Below, in pieces: positions 1-35,344 of a stretch of 64,000 nt of DNA. The notes under the pieces were generated by a model. The model saw only the letters and a list, made by a program, of their open reading frames with translations, ran no database searches and was not told the DNA's origin. The stretch is from Sycobia sp. Sy_11 (Eukaryota; Arthropoda; Insecta; Hymenoptera; Epichrysomallidae), in the NCBI GenBank assembly GCA_018907035.1, contig JACCIC010000040.1:1829501-1893500 (forward strand), read 5' to 3'. Both the position numbers and the translations under genes were made by a program. Every line of letters starts with the position of its first letter. Position 1 is the first letter of the stretch.

Positions 1-205
1 TCCACGTATAAGTAAATACTTAATTTTGCACGTATTTTTTTTTTTTGTTAAGAAATACGTAATATACAGCGGATACGTGAGAAGATACGTCGACTGTATC
101 GAGATCGAAGAAAGGAAATAAGGTTAAATAAAATTGATGAATTACTTGCAACATAAAAATTCTGTAAGCCAGATAGTTCTCATGATCGCCCGGTATATTA
201 ATAAT

Positions 206-233
206 GTCTCTCTCTCTCTCTCTCTCTCTCTCT
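206..233. repeat. (TC)n microsatellite
   Basis: An uninterrupted run of about 13-14 TC units in AT-rich sequence. Confidence 0.9.
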
Positions 234-590
234 AAAGATTCGTGATTTTAAGTATCGTTCGGATCTGTTCGTGATATCCTTGAAACACTTTTCCCATTAC
301 GATTATTGTTTTAAGCCGCACGTTTAAAACTTGCTCTACTTATGTACTTCTATATATAGTAATTATATAGTTGAGCGAATTAATTCATGTTATTTGGGTT
401 TAATTACTTTTTTACATTATTTCGCGATAGAATATGTCAATAATTAATGTAATTTTATCGAAATGTAACAAAAATGGAAAATGTGTTACAAAAAATCACG
501 TATGCATCAAAATTGACTAAGGATTTATTTTGATGAATCCGATATATTCTTCCCATTTAATTGGTTTTTTATCTCTAATACAGTACATAT

Positions 591-863
591 TGGTTAACTA
601 ACATTTTTATCGGTCATACTGTCTTTATAAAATAATATAATTGTCATTATATAATAGCGGTCAGATTGACCTTGTTTATAATCGCCCACGTAGAATCTGA
701 ATTAAAAATTGCTACTGAAAATGAAAATAAAAAAGAATAGAATTAAATAAAATAAAAATAAAAATTAAAAGTATGAAGAATCAATATATTAACTTAATAA
801 AGGATAAACTGGCTGCTTCCACCACTTAAATACACCGTACCTCTTTATCCGACGTTTCGCTTT
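591..863 (+). repeat. Dispersed repeat, copy A
   Basis: This segment aligns by eye, same orientation, with 10863-11158. Shared landmarks in order are ATCGGTC..ATA.GTCTTTATAA, GTCAGA.TG.CCTTGTTTATA, AGAATCTGAA, an A/T-rich filler of AAAATAAAATTAA type, TTAATAAAGGA.AA.CT, CACCACCTTAAA-like sequence and finally TCCGACGTTTCG. Similarity stops just after TCCGACGTTTCG, so this copy lacks the hairpin present in copy B. It is likely a decayed transposable-element end; the family is not identified. Confidence 0.65.
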
Positions 864-1779
864 TGTTCAATTTCACGGACTGCAATATTAATAAAAATAA
901 CGAATTCGCGGAAGCTTACAAACATATTTTCTCCTGTACCTTCAAACACCGATGTCAACTGGTGTCACCGTGCATCAATGCTCAGACAAGAGGCGCAATG
1001 AATAAAATGTTTGGATAGTTAAAAGGGAAGAACATGTTTAACAATTGCTTTAGTCTTCAGACGTTCTCGAGAATAACCCATAACTGTTATAATTATAATA
1101 ATGACGATATGCCTACTTTTTGAACAGCTGTCCAACTATTCTTTCAAAATGATCGATGAGGATTGGAAGTGCAAGGACAATGAGAACAAGAATTCTTCAC
1201 ATTCGTTACATGAACTACTTGTAGTTTATATAATATTTATTGTATAATCATGATCTGATTCTAACCCGACACTGCCCGTGGCTATTGAATGCCTTGCTTT
1301 TTTTCTCTTTTACTCCCAAAAATTGGAGAATCCTTGTAATCCTTATAAAAATTGTAATAATAAAAAATATGATAATCACATTCAAATAAATACAATCAAG
1401 TAAATTATATACGTACAGAGATAGTATACTTCCTTAAATACAAGTAGTAATTGCATTGGATATATTGTGTCATCAACCCTATGTGTATGTCATACGTCTA
1501 TCTCCCTACCAGTGTTGTATTTACTGAAAAGAGCGTAGATTTTAGAATATTATAGATAGACTTAGCTAGGTCTAGGTTTCGACGTAACTCTGTCAGAGTC
1601 AAATATTTTTGCGTTCGTTAAGCTTGCATTGAGCATTGCGAAGATAACAATTAGCCAGCCCAGCTACCCAAAAAAAATATCGAGTACGGATTTAGAAATG
1701 TTACTATACAGTCAGTTCCATAAGCTACTGGCGTAAACACTGAAGGATATTTGACCGCGTTTCGATATCGGTTCAAATC

Positions 1780-2080
1780 GAGAAGGACTTTGCTTCTGAA
1801 AAAACATCATATTACCACCAATTCAGCAAGCAAGAACGAATCTACAAGCAAACTGTCCTGGAATATCGCAGAAGTCAAAGAGAATCTAATCATGTTCCTG
1901 TTAACTAAATTAGATCTCATATCATCGGTGAACTTGCAAAAGGAGGTATCGCTCCAACAAAAACATCTAAAAATTCTCTGCATATCGATTTGAGAGATCA
2001 AAAATATACGGGATATCTTTGCAACTAATGAGGAATTTATCTTATTGGAAGAAACTAAACAAATGAATATATTATTCAAT
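1780..2080 (+). pseudogene. Coding-like remnant with an internal stop, unknown family
   Basis: One + frame reads through SKLSWNIAEVKENLIMFL, then a charged, coiled-coil-like stretch ending QQKHLKIL. It meets a TGA at about 1991 and continues in the same frame with EIKNIRDIFATNEEFILLEE. The absence of a start codon and the in-frame stop suggest decay if it was ever coding. No domain is recognised; it could be chance in AT-rich DNA. Confidence 0.2.
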
Positions 2081-2559
2081 ATATATATTTATTGAAGGCA
2101 AATGATGACACAGGTGATTATATTGTAGACTTGTTAAGATGAATAATATAAGTATTTTCGAAAATCCAAGGAAGATTAGTTTTAGTAAGGAATCGTCAAT
2201 ACCTGGGTAGCAATTTATCAAAACCACTTGGTGGTTCACGCTAGAATTCCTTCCGTGCCTCTGAGAAGATATGAAAAATTGCAATTATTATTTCATTACT
2301 ATAATATATCTTTTAAAGAGAGAAACAGGCGGAGAAAAACGTAGCTGATTGAATGAAGAAATTGACGACGGTCAAATAGTTATCATGAATCCGCTCGGGC
2401 AACAAATCTACGTCTAACATCCTCAAAGATCCTTCTTACATTCCAATACTTCTATTTGCCCGATTCCTCTATGGAAGCAGCAATTGAAAACAGCGATGTG
2501 CATTTCTAAGATCTACGTACTGCGCAATGACATCTGCACCCGTCAGCGCGAACGAGCGC

Positions 2560-3200
2560 GTGCCAGGCAAAAAACCGCACGGATTACACGGAACCGACAG
2601 CGCGGGCTAAAGACGCCGCCGGTGTAATATTAAATGAATAGTGAAAGGAACGCGCGGGGGCCCCCATGCGCTCTCTGCTATCCAGCCCGCTCTCCGTCGA
2701 CGACTTTTACAACGTTTGGAAAGTGCAGACACTTGCGCGCGCTCGCACACTACGACGACGTCCCTTGTCTCCCGATATACGGGGATATGAGAACGACGCT
2801 TGCTTCCCGGTTCTTCTTCCCGCCGCCCCCTCTGTCTCGCTCTTTTTCCAGCCCATATCCCGCGCTTTACGTAAGACCCAATAAAACAAGAGCATATACA
2901 AGTTCCATATACCGCGTGTCGTTCCGCGCATTTGCATATATGCGCGCGTGTATAGGTACGTATGTCGGTCCCGCGGTCCGCACCGCGATGCGATCTCCTT
3001 GTCTTTATATATATACACGCAACAGCGTTCACCGCCTTTTCCGCTCTCCGTCGCCGTTATACAAACCGACGCGCAGATCTCGCGTGCGGGATGGAGGGGG
3101 TTCCTAGAGGAAGGAGCGATCGGATGCATCGTAGTTTCCAGCGAGAAAGCGCGCGCGCGCGCGCATGAGGCAGCAAATGCATTTATATATAGATAAGCCA
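2560..3200. other. GC/CpG-rich island
   Basis: This island is abruptly richer in GC and CpG than its surroundings, with CG-rich dinucleotide runs near 3148-3163. Overlapping open frames on both strands, rich in Arg, Ala and Pro, are composition artefacts. It could be a regulatory region or an unannotated promoter or UTR; no splice-consistent exon was found. Confidence 0.4.
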
Positions 3201-3321
3201 TTAGATGCATGGACGGCTGCTATCCCGTTTCCTTCCGGAATACCTAATGGGAACTCAGTCGGACATCGGCGAAGAGAAAAGGATAATATCGGATCTTTAG
3301 TAAAGTGCGAATATTACCATT

Positions 3322-3322
<1 letters not shown>

Positions 3323-3371
<49 letters not shown>
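3323..3371. repeat. (TA)n microsatellite
   Basis: About 24 TA units, followed by a short ACAT-type tail. Confidence 0.95.
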
Positions 3372-3375
<4 letters not shown>

Positions 3376-4597
3376 CACATATACACATGCATTAGTTTAT
3401 CTTCCAATAGTTGGCGCGAACCTGTATTATTACAACTGCACGCCTAGCTATACATATACCCAGGTGCGTCATGTGAAAAAGAGAAGGGCAATCGGTTCTG
3501 GAGCACGTCATTATTGTATATTTATATATTAACGGGAGTCGCGAAGGTCGCGCTCGACCCATTGTCCGGCGTACCTTCATTTTGCCGCGCTCGTCGGTCC
3601 GACCTTTTATTGGAAAATTAAATTTTATTCAGACCGCGCCGAAGTTATACGTTTCAGTTCTTTTTTTATTGCGCACTTCGCTGCATACCAGAATCTTTCC
3701 TTGGTTCTTAAAGAAAAACAAAAATAAAAAAAAAAGGAATAAAAAAAAACAACAGTAGCGCACATTCCAAGTTCTGCTTATTCGGTATATGTGTAAAAGA
3801 AATGTAACGACAAAGGCAGCGCGATCTCTAAGGTGGCTCTACGAGGTGTTTTGTTAAGTGCACATAAACTTTTATTTAAGTATCCAATTAAATCACATTG
3901 AAACTCTGAAGTTTATTTAATTTATTTTTATTATGAGCAAGTTTCAACTCGTTAAACTATTTATCCTTAAGAGAATTGCAATATTAGTTTTCATTCTATA
4001 CGAGCGGCTCCCTTCATCTAGACGAAATAGATTAAATTTTTTCCTTCATAAGTACGGTGGCTTTCTTTTTATTACATTCTTTAAAAAATATTCATTTGGT
4101 AGAGCTCTTCGGTTTCTATAAATGAACCGATTGATTTCAACGGTATACTCAGCGATTAAACGATAGACAATCTGGAGGTTTTAAAAAAAGTTTTTGACAT
4201 TCGAAAGAATACATAATTGTAGGATTTGATTTCGCTTATTTAAAGCCATTTATTCATTTTTCATTTCTACTAAATGTTTTATTGGTGAAATTACTTATCA
4301 CTAGTTTACCCCATACCCTACGCTAGAAGGAATCCTTTTTCCATACTTGAGATAAGTGTTTTCCGAAAAAAAAAACAGATTTCGTCACTACTTTCAAAGA
4401 TCTTTTTAAACGTTCAACGCAAAAATGAGATTTTTTACTCTTTTACTCTTCCAAGTTAATAAATTAAAATGTTTTAATCGAATAAAAAATCGTTTCCTTT
4501 CGTCTTCCCAGGTTCTTACACAATCAACTATAATCAATAATCGTGTTTGCCGAGAATAAGATCCAAAAGTTCAGTAAACTTGTCTATATAAAAATCA

Positions 4598-4602
<5 letters not shown>

Positions 4603-4646
<44 letters not shown>

Positions 4647-4662
4647 CATACATACATATATT
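4603..4662. repeat. (TA)n plus (CATA)n microsatellite
   Basis: About 19 TA units run into four CATA tetranucleotides. A CpG-rich patch (about 4680-4880) follows; it has open frames of low-complexity Arg/Ala type that I do not call. Confidence 0.9.
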
Positions 4663-5167
4663 ACCGGTTAACTGGGGCACGGCCAGTCGCGCGCGGACGC
4701 GCATTTATACGGCCGGTATTTGCTTTCTCTCGCGCGACGACGGCGAACGCGCGCACGCGCCACCGCTATTACATGTACAGCCCGCCGCGCGTGCGCGCGC
4801 GCTCCTTGGTACGAATGTGCTGCGCGCCCGCGCGTTTGTCCACCCGCGGTCTGGCTGCCGGGTGACCTTGAACGATCGGCCGCCCACGAGATATGTTTAT
4901 AAATACCTACATACGTGCATGTAGGTTCGGTGGAAGGAGCGATGCAGCAGTGCCTCGATCGGATCGGAGTTCGATTTTTTCCCTAAGGGAACGTAAAGTC
5001 GGGCAGAACAAACGAATTGCCGATTTATGTATCACTGGCGTCGGAAATGCAGGAATATTAAAACTACAGATATTTATCGGACAACTCACTATCCATTATG
5101 CATATTTACTCGAACTCTGTGCCATTTAATGTACGATAAGTAATATGTTAAAAAAATAATTACACGC

Positions 5168-5695
5168 TTAAGTGTTCACCACGACAGATTTTACAGTTTT
5201 CGACACGAACCCGAAATTTTCAATGATTTTGTCGAAAATTGCTGCTTCAATCGCTCAAATCGTAGCGATAACACTGTTTTTTAGGTCTGTATCATCATTC
5301 AGAATTGATGTAAACGCTTCCGCAGCATCAATTTAAATAAAAAAAAAATTCGGCCTAATGTTGTTTTTTTTGACAAGAATACAGACGGAGTAGTCGCCTT
5401 TTGCTCATCGTCCACTGCTCTTGATACTCTCTGGATTTTCAATGGTTCGAATTTCGACACTGTTGCTTTTTTTATCATCCCGTTCGACGTGAAACGTATC
5501 CGATTGCCAACGATGATTTTCGATCGTAATTGAGCATCAACTTTACGGTCATTTGACAATGCTCTTGAGTCAGTTTCACGAGGCTCACAATCAAATCGAT
5601 TGGTATTAATGCCAAATCATAGATGAAAAAACGATTTATTTACGACAGAAGACGAAATTGTCGATTTTGGCAAATTGACGTGTACTAATTCGTGC
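5168..5695 (-). pseudogene. Broken protein-coding remnant, unknown family
   Basis: Read from 5695 downward, a minus frame begins after an acceptor-like CATTACAG and gives HELVHVNLPKSTISSSVV. It hits a TGA, then continues in the same frame as FGINTNRFDCEPRETDSRAL and on through KIIVGNRIRFTSNGMIKK to VFLSKKTTLGRIF. There the frame shifts in a run of T, and the next frame reads IDAAEAFTSILNDDTDLK, a second TGA, and AIEAAIFDKIIENFGFVSK, ending at TAA (5168-5170). The balanced composition and the way frames complement each other across one frameshift and two stops suggest a decayed gene or element gene. I do not recognise the family. Confidence 0.4.
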
Positions 5696-5853
5696 CTGTA
5701 ATGACAACTCACCATAAAGTAGCACATGCCTCGTTGGACAAAAATAAACTTATATTTCAGCTAAATCTGCGACGTAATATTTTTTTTCCAATACTGGTAC
5801 GACAGTGCTCCTGGGGTATCACTGTATTGCTTGGCCGTTTTAATTATTCGAAA

Positions 5854-5908
5854 ATGACGATATTTGCTCTCATTGTCTTACTTATTTCGCGAAATAATGG
5901 GAGTATAT
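5854..5908 (+). CDS. Possible first coding exon of a secreted peptide
   Basis: An ATG in good insect context (CGAAAATG) is followed by MTIFALIVLLISRNNGSI and, after 55 bases, by a perfect donor TAT|GTAAGT. This is the layout of a signal-peptide exon ending in phase 1. I could not find the following exon within the next few kilobases, so it may be coincidence. Confidence 0.2.
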
Positions 5909-5916
5909 GTAAGTAA

Positions 5917-6955
5917 TATCGACAATTTACATCTTTTGGAATAAGCTTGTTACTTTTAAGTACACGAATCAATGTACTCCAATCTTTTAAAATTATTTTT
6001 GACGTTACATACATATAATTATTACACGCTGAATATCCATGAAAAAATAAATTGTATATATGCGAACATGAATGGAAGACATGTAATGACTATTATACGT
6101 TTGATCACATTTTTAAAATAATTAACATAATTTATCATTGGCGTGTATAATGATTGAAGAGATAAAAATAACATTATTAGTATTTAAAAACAAAAAAACC
6201 AAATTCCACAAATCATAAGAAAAAAGACGGTAAATTTATTATTAAGATCATTAACTCTTATTTCAATGTAATTGAGGCAACCTACTCGTAATTAGGTAAT
6301 CGAGCTCGAGCTGCGTTAATTAAGATGGAAAAGGTGCATTTCGTCCCGAGGTTCTGTAGACTATGGTCAATGAGGCTATGCGTGAGCTCGACGTGCACTT
6401 CGCATTAAAATGTCAACAACAAAAAAAATCTGATATTATAATTACTAAGATATCTATGAACTAATCTACAATTTCAACTGTGTTAAATCATTTGTCATTT
6501 CTAAAAGTTCTTTCGTCTGCTCTTTTAATACCTCTTTCTAACATTTTAACTAAAGCTATAGAATTGTTTGATAAAGAATATAATAAAGCAAAACTTGCAA
6601 ATTATTTTCCCTTGTTTATGTAATAAAGTAAAGTAGATCGAGAGAGATAGAAAGAAACAGTTAATAAAACGCTGTTGCTTTTATGTGATAAGGATGAGGA
6701 AGAAATCAATCAGAAATCGTTACTGCCCAGCATTATTTCGTTACATATTTCTGCATGTACGTTCTTCAACCGATGTCATTGTTGACTTTAAAAATAAGAA
6801 AATTATGCTTAAATTATTTATTCCTTCCTTATGATTTAAATAGAAATATTAATAATGTCGGTATAAGTGAATGTGATTTAAAAAAATAATAACGCCATGA
6901 TAAACAAACTCTATATCCTTTTATAAAGAAAAAGCGATATATAACAAGTAATATA
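5917..6955. other. AT-rich intergenic sequence, nothing recognised
   Basis: I see no repeat array or coding-like frame on either strand here. Confidence 0.6.
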
Positions 6956-6959
6956 AGTG

Positions 6960-7440
6960 ATTGGTGAGCAGATCCGTCGATGGGCCTCGGTGGCGGACGC
7001 AAATCTCACCGCGAGTTTCGGAATAAAGAAGCCGCGCCACCCGCCGCGATGCATTCTCCCGAGAAATTTTCCCGACGGGCGCCTTATGCCGACATCATTG
7101 AGCGCAGCACAGGCGCGATGAGAGGCGCTCGCGCACCGTCCTAGTCCGACGATCCTTGGATAAGGGCCCATAAAAGGTGAGCTGCTCGCGGCTCCCGCGC
7201 GATAATCCCGCGTCCGATCGTCGGCCGGTACGTAGCTACTCCCACCCCCCCCCCCGCGGCTCGCTCTGTCTCTCCCTCGCTCCCATAACAAAAGTCGGCG
7301 CGTTCAAACCGCAAACGCGCATTACAGGATTCCCCGTGTATAATCGCCGGCAGCTCGGAGAACACCATGGGTTCCCGGGCCGACGGACGGGGCGAGCGGG
7401 CGGTGTACATTCCTGCAGTACGCGTACAATGCTGAGACAA
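6960..7440. other. GC/CpG-rich island
   Basis: A sharply bounded GC-rich patch with a C run near 7247. It generates overlapping open frames on both strands, none with recognisable motifs or splice context. It is a possible regulatory element. Confidence 0.4.
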
Positions 7441-7535
7441 TCGTCGCGGGTGATATTTATAGTATAAAGTACATTAGAAGAGAAAAAAAAGTAAGCCAAG
7501 CCGCTATATTAATGCAGCAGTGGCGTGAGAGGATC

Positions 7536-7636
<101 letters not shown>

Positions 7637-7778
7637 TCCGCAACACGTGCGCACGCTTCGACGGCAAAAAATAATACAGTGCACGAGTATGGTATACGTA
7701 TACACAGATACACCGCTACTGTTCTGATTTTTTTGTCACTTTCGTCGCTATAGATATACATATACATATTTCGCAACC

Positions 7779-7781
<3 letters not shown>

Positions 7782-7826
<45 letters not shown>
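7782..7826. repeat. (TA)n microsatellite
   Basis: About 22 uninterrupted TA units. Confidence 0.95.
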
Positions 7827-7828
<2 letters not shown>

Positions 7829-8369
7829 TCGCGGCAGCAGGAAGACGGTGCGAATATAATGCAACCGCAAGACAGATATGGATCGAACGAGATCGCGAGG
7901 ATTATTCCAAGTTTATTTCTTTTTTTCATTTTTTTTTTTTCGTTTTACCAACCTGGGTCAAAGCAAATGATCAGGTTATTTCGGGAACCTATCCGCGCTT
8001 CATGCTCTTATATTATATTTACGAAGCAATGGTATAATAATAGGTATGTATAGTGACATTAAGCTAGTATTATAGCGATGTTATATAACAGCATCGCGCA
8101 ATGCCTTTCGGCAAAAATCCCATTCGACAAAACTTCATTCTTATGTGGCGGAGTTAATACGTCACCGGCAATTGTCGAGCAATTAGAATTTGGCACGGTT
8201 CAATGGCGAACAATTTAAGAGACAGCTTGTGGCGACATAAGAAAATTCACTCGATAGGTTTTTACTTATTACTATTGTATCTACTTATATGTACAGCGAG
8301 TGGGTTTTCTGCAAAGCGTAAAGTCTGATCTTGAAGGTTCGATCTTTTATGCTTCTTGATGACTTACGT

Positions 8370-8513
8370 GAATAGCCCATGAACCGTAAAAAATTGGTCT
8401 ATTTCAATACACCCAAGTCTAATGACCATTATGACCAAATAAAGTGCCGTTGCGTGACGAAACACGGGATTGAACTCAAGCCGCATTTATTAAATATGTT
8501 CAGCACTGAGCCG
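8370..8513 (-). mobile_element. tRNA-derived SINE-like fragment
   Basis: On the minus strand an A-box-like CGGCTCAGTGCTG (8501-8513) is followed, at tRNA-like spacing, by a B-box-like GAGTTCAATCCC (8466-8477; consensus GGTTCGANTCC). This is the layout of an RNA polymerase III SINE head. I cannot fold a proper tRNA cloverleaf, so a true tRNA gene is unlikely. The body length is a guess. Confidence 0.35.
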
Positions 8514-8515
8514 GA

Positions 8516-9593
8516 AGTACACGTAGACCTATATATCGATATGCTTTTCCTTCTTGTATGTATTTTGCCATGTAATTTTATTTTACCATATGGTAATTCG
8601 CTATATCACTATGTCAATTCGCAATTCTTTCTATTGGAATAGATCAAGTTTTTTATGACACGCGACTTCGTCGTGGCGCAAAAAAGAGATTTTGAAAAAT
8701 AAAAGGTAAATTTTGTTTGTCATGCAATTAATTTATTTATATAATATATCATTTACTGTAACGATATTCTAATTTTGTTGATTTATAGTAAGAATATTTT
8801 AATTTTTTTAATATAATGATTTATTACTAAAAAAATCTATTTAACACTGACATTTTTCAATAAAAATGATTAACTTAGAAATGCATATACTTTCTTCAGT
8901 TTACTTTTTTAGTTGCTTTATTAGATTCGATAATTATACTTGATAAATTAATGAAAATGTTCATTTTCTTGTATGGAATGCGTAAATTAAGGTGTAAACC
9001 ATTTGAAAATAATGATAAATAGTTCGAGCTCGACTGAAACCTGTTTCTTTTTGTGCAATTAATGTTACATTTGACCGAATAAATCAATGTTAAATTTTAT
9101 TTCGACCCTGATTCGCTTATACGACTCAAAAACCAAAGGGCCCACCCCGAGGGGACAGATTCTTTTCCGGGGATTCCAGATTTTCTATACGAAAAAAAAA
9201 ATGCAACTCCAAAAGTGGAATGATTAATAAGAGTCGTATTCATGAGTCTGTCAACCCCGTAACGTATGTTAACAAATTAAAATTTTGTAGGTTGACATTT
9301 ACACGAATAAATTAGAAAAACGAGTTTTCTCAATTCCATTACCAACTGCTCGCATTACATTCCTCGAGTGCACTTTGTTTCGCGCAAACTCTGCCGCGCT
9401 TAAGCCGAGCTTCGTTAAATTATACATGTCTTTTGGTATACTTGGTATACGATAAAACTTATCAATAAGCCCGTTGCTTGCATACTTCAAGTAGCCATGT
9501 GCGAATCCGAAAATGTGTGTGTATGCGTGTCTGCATATATGTGACATCCAGTAGAGAAAGGACGCAGACATATATACAATATATACATATATA
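8516..9593. other. AT-rich intergenic sequence, nothing recognised
   Basis: No coding-like frame or array. A short poly-A run lies near 9191. Confidence 0.6.
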
Positions 9594-9632
9594 TTTACAC
9601 ACGCACGCGCACACGCACACACGCGCACACAC
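9594..9632. repeat. (AC/GC)n alternating purine-pyrimidine tract
   Basis: ACACGCACGCGCACACGCAC-type sequence directly upstream of the CpG-rich promoter region of the Yellow/MRJP gene. Confidence 0.9.
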
Positions 9633-9639
9633 CGGAGAC

Positions 9640-10116
9640 TTGGAGGGGTGGGGTGTGCACCTCTCGCCGAGGACTTTCACGCTGGGCGAGCGCGCGCGCG
9701 GCCGCGGCGGCGCTCGCTGCGGCGGCAATAATAATTCCGTCCCGCGCGCGTTGCGAGCGCCGGGCCCCTTCAAACGCGGACGCGCCACCTCGCCGATGAT
9801 AAGTATAACGCGAGCCGCGCGAGCGCAACGTCCGTCCCGCCGCCGTCGACAGATATTTGCGCGCTTATCGAAGAGGCGAAGGATCGAGGCGCGCGCCGGG
9901 ATATGCGCGCGATGTGAAAAACGGGCACGACGATAATAATAGGGCTAATTGAATTATAGGATTGAGGCAATAGCGATACCAATATACGTAGGTGCGCATC
10001 GTTTGTCACGCGAGTGCTCTGCCTCATCGCACCTGCGCGCATCGTGCATAATAGGTATACCTGTGGCCTCCGCGCGTAGCGCATAATCGGCGTTTGGAGC
10101 GTTCACGAGAGCAACC
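9640..10116 (+). promoter_or_regulatory. GC-rich upstream region of the Yellow/MRJP gene
   Basis: This segment is strongly GC- and CpG-rich, up to about 9930, then becomes mixed up to the ATG. It should contain the 5' UTR and core promoter. I see no convincing TATA box at a fixed distance and cannot place the transcription start. The long open frames here run on several frames and both strands, as expected of a CpG-rich patch, and are not called as genes. Confidence 0.35.
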
Positions 10117-33095
<22,979 letters not shown>

Positions 33096-33495
33096 TATAC
33101 ATAATAGAGGCTTAATCGTGTGCACTGTATAACACTTGATAATTTAGGGTTTGCAAGAGTGAGAGAAAGAGAGAGAGAATGTGAGAGAAAGAGATATTTC
33201 GAATTTAATTACGTCTAGAAGCGCGAAGAGTTTTGTAAAATTAACTATTTTTAAGCGCATGTACCTTTATTATTATTTTTAATTATTTTTTTGTATTAGG
33301 ATTTATTAAGTACCTTAAACCGTATAGATGTTAAGTATTATTCCTGATTAATGTTAATTTACAGTAAGTTCATTGTATAATTGTGATACCGCATAGGCGT
33401 ATTATTACACACATGTCATCGAGATCAAGTGCTTATTCGTTTCGAATCATTCGATTGTCACTCATCTGTACACATCTTTATCGTTCGTTAATAAA
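33096..33495 (+). other. Probable 3' UTR of the Yellow/MRJP gene
   Basis: AT-rich sequence after the TGA contains a GA-rich run (33160-33195) and no further coding-like frame. It ends at the first AATAAA hexamer downstream of the stop codon, which gives a 3' UTR of about 400 bases. Confidence 0.45.
33490..33495 (+). terminator. Candidate poly(A) signal AATAAA
   Basis: AATAAA lies 395 bases after the stop codon. A T-rich, TG-containing stretch (TGCTTGTTTTTC, from about 33528) follows at a distance suitable for a downstream element. Confirmation needs transcript ends. Confidence 0.45.
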
Positions 33496-33499
33496 AACT

Positions 33500-34640
33500 C
33501 ACCCGGCGACATTATTAAGATTTACGAGTGCTTGTTTTTCTTCATTAATTAAAATAATTTTATCTAGCTTTCTTTCATTACATTATATATTAGATATATT
33601 CAGGTGGTTAAGGTGAATTTCTTCTAGAAGTTCAACATTATTAAACATTCACGAAATACAGTTAATTTGCTTAATTTTACAAGTACGCCAATCAGAATGG
33701 AGATTAGAGAATAATTTCCAAATCATCCTGTAAACAACGAATATTAATTTTTTTGTATAATTTTGTTATTCTCTACACGTATAAAAAAAATTTAATTTAT
33801 CATTTTCACTCGAACCACCTTTCAAATCTTTATATATTTAAAGATTAAAAAAAAAAATAATAAAAAGAAGATTTAAAAAAATTTATACGTTTAAAGTTTG
33901 AAACTCCGAATAATATTTGAATATAACTATAGATACCAGATCGATCTAATTTTTAGACGAGTTTGTGCATTATATGAAGTTTGATAATAAAAACGATAAA
34001 GTTTAATAAAAATAATTTTCTATTTCACGAGTTAATAATTTAACTATATTAAAAATATAATTTACGATCGATTAGCAGATGCATCACTGCTTACTTCAAC
34101 CACGATAACAAAGAGGTGCTCGAGGTTAAGAGTCATAAACATTTTACCGGATCTCCTATAATCAATATAAGTGTGCTTTAGAATTCTTATCCGCATTCGG
34201 AAGCTCACGCATGCGCGCAATAATCTGTCTGCGAATGCAGTTTGTCGCTCAGAAAAAACAAATGAGCAGAGAGTCGTTAAAAAAAAAGTAGCCTCTAGCA
34301 ATCGTCCATACGAGACACGACCGTGCTCCCTAGATCTCCCGAGACACATTATAATCTTTCTATACCCAGATCTTTGAAAAATACAAGGAACGAATTGTCC
34401 TCCTTGTTTTTTTTTTTTTTTTGTTTTTCTCTTCGTTTTTTTTTGTGCTCTTTGCATTTTTTTATTACTGTCGTCCTTTACTGAGACTACGAAATTATAA
34501 ACGCTCGCTCATAAACAAGCGCCACCCGGACTCTCATGTATTTTCCTTCTTTTTTCTTCTTTTTCCATTGCAACTACGAGATTTTTCATTGGTCGCGCCG
34601 GGCTGGCTGATACCTGTACCGTTTTGTGTATGTATGTATG
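33500..34640. other. AT-rich intergenic sequence downstream of the gene
   Basis: No coding-like frame. T-rich tracts lie near 34408-34445. Confidence 0.55.
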
Positions 34641-34649
34641 TATCTGTAC

Positions 34650-34650
<1 letters not shown>

Positions 34651-34702
<52 letters not shown>
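34651..34702. repeat. (TA)n microsatellite
   Basis: About 25 TA units preceded by a TGTA tetranucleotide run. A smaller (TA)n tract follows at 34876-34898. Confidence 0.95.
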
Positions 34703-34704
<2 letters not shown>

Positions 34705-35291
34705 AGGAACGCGCGTGCACGCACGTACACTATGCGCAAAACGTTAGAAAGTTTTTCAATCCCGGCGGCGAACATAAGCGAAAAGGTTGCGGCGGCGGCG
34801 GCGCGAGAGAGAGAAAACGCTATATATGCTCGTGTTTTTAATACGGCCTCTCTGCACTTTCGTAATTCGACTTTGATATATATATATATATATATATAAA
34901 TCGCGGGAGGTTTCGGTAAAGAAAGAGGCCGCAGTCTGGATTTTCCTGGGAAAACTGAGAGATAGATGGAGTGTAGGGGGAGACAGGTAAATATTGTGGC
35001 GCAACGATATGAAATCTTCCAATTTGGGTGTTTCGCGTGCACCGCGCGCGGCTTTTTCTGATCGTATGTGTAACGAAAGGAGGTCCCGTGAAGGTTTTAA
35101 TCGCTGCTTGTAATTACTGGTAATTCACATCGTACCGTTTGGATTTATAGCTATAGAGTGCGCGGAATGTAATATGCTTTCGGATTTGAAGGGCGCGCGT
35201 TCGAACACTAGTGAATTCGACTTTTATTCCATTTTCAACTATTGTTCTATAACATATATAATATTTCCAACTAATATACTTTATTAGAAAA

Positions 35292-35293
<2 letters not shown>

Positions 35294-35341
<48 letters not shown>
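35294..35341. repeat. (TA)n microsatellite
   Basis: About 23 TA units. Confidence 0.95.
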
Positions 35342-35343
<2 letters not shown>

Positions 35344-35344
35344 G

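Larger units (their letters stand above)
1..1750. other. AT-rich intergenic sequence
   Basis: Apart from the (TC)n run near 206 and the dispersed repeat at 591-863, I see nothing gene-like on either strand. Confidence 0.6.

Noticed and set aside
2607..3210. Several overlapping open frames of 70-167 codons on both strands
   Set aside because: They overlap one another in a CpG-rich patch, are Arg/Ala/Pro-rich, and show no motif or splice structure; GC-rich sequence lacks stop codons.
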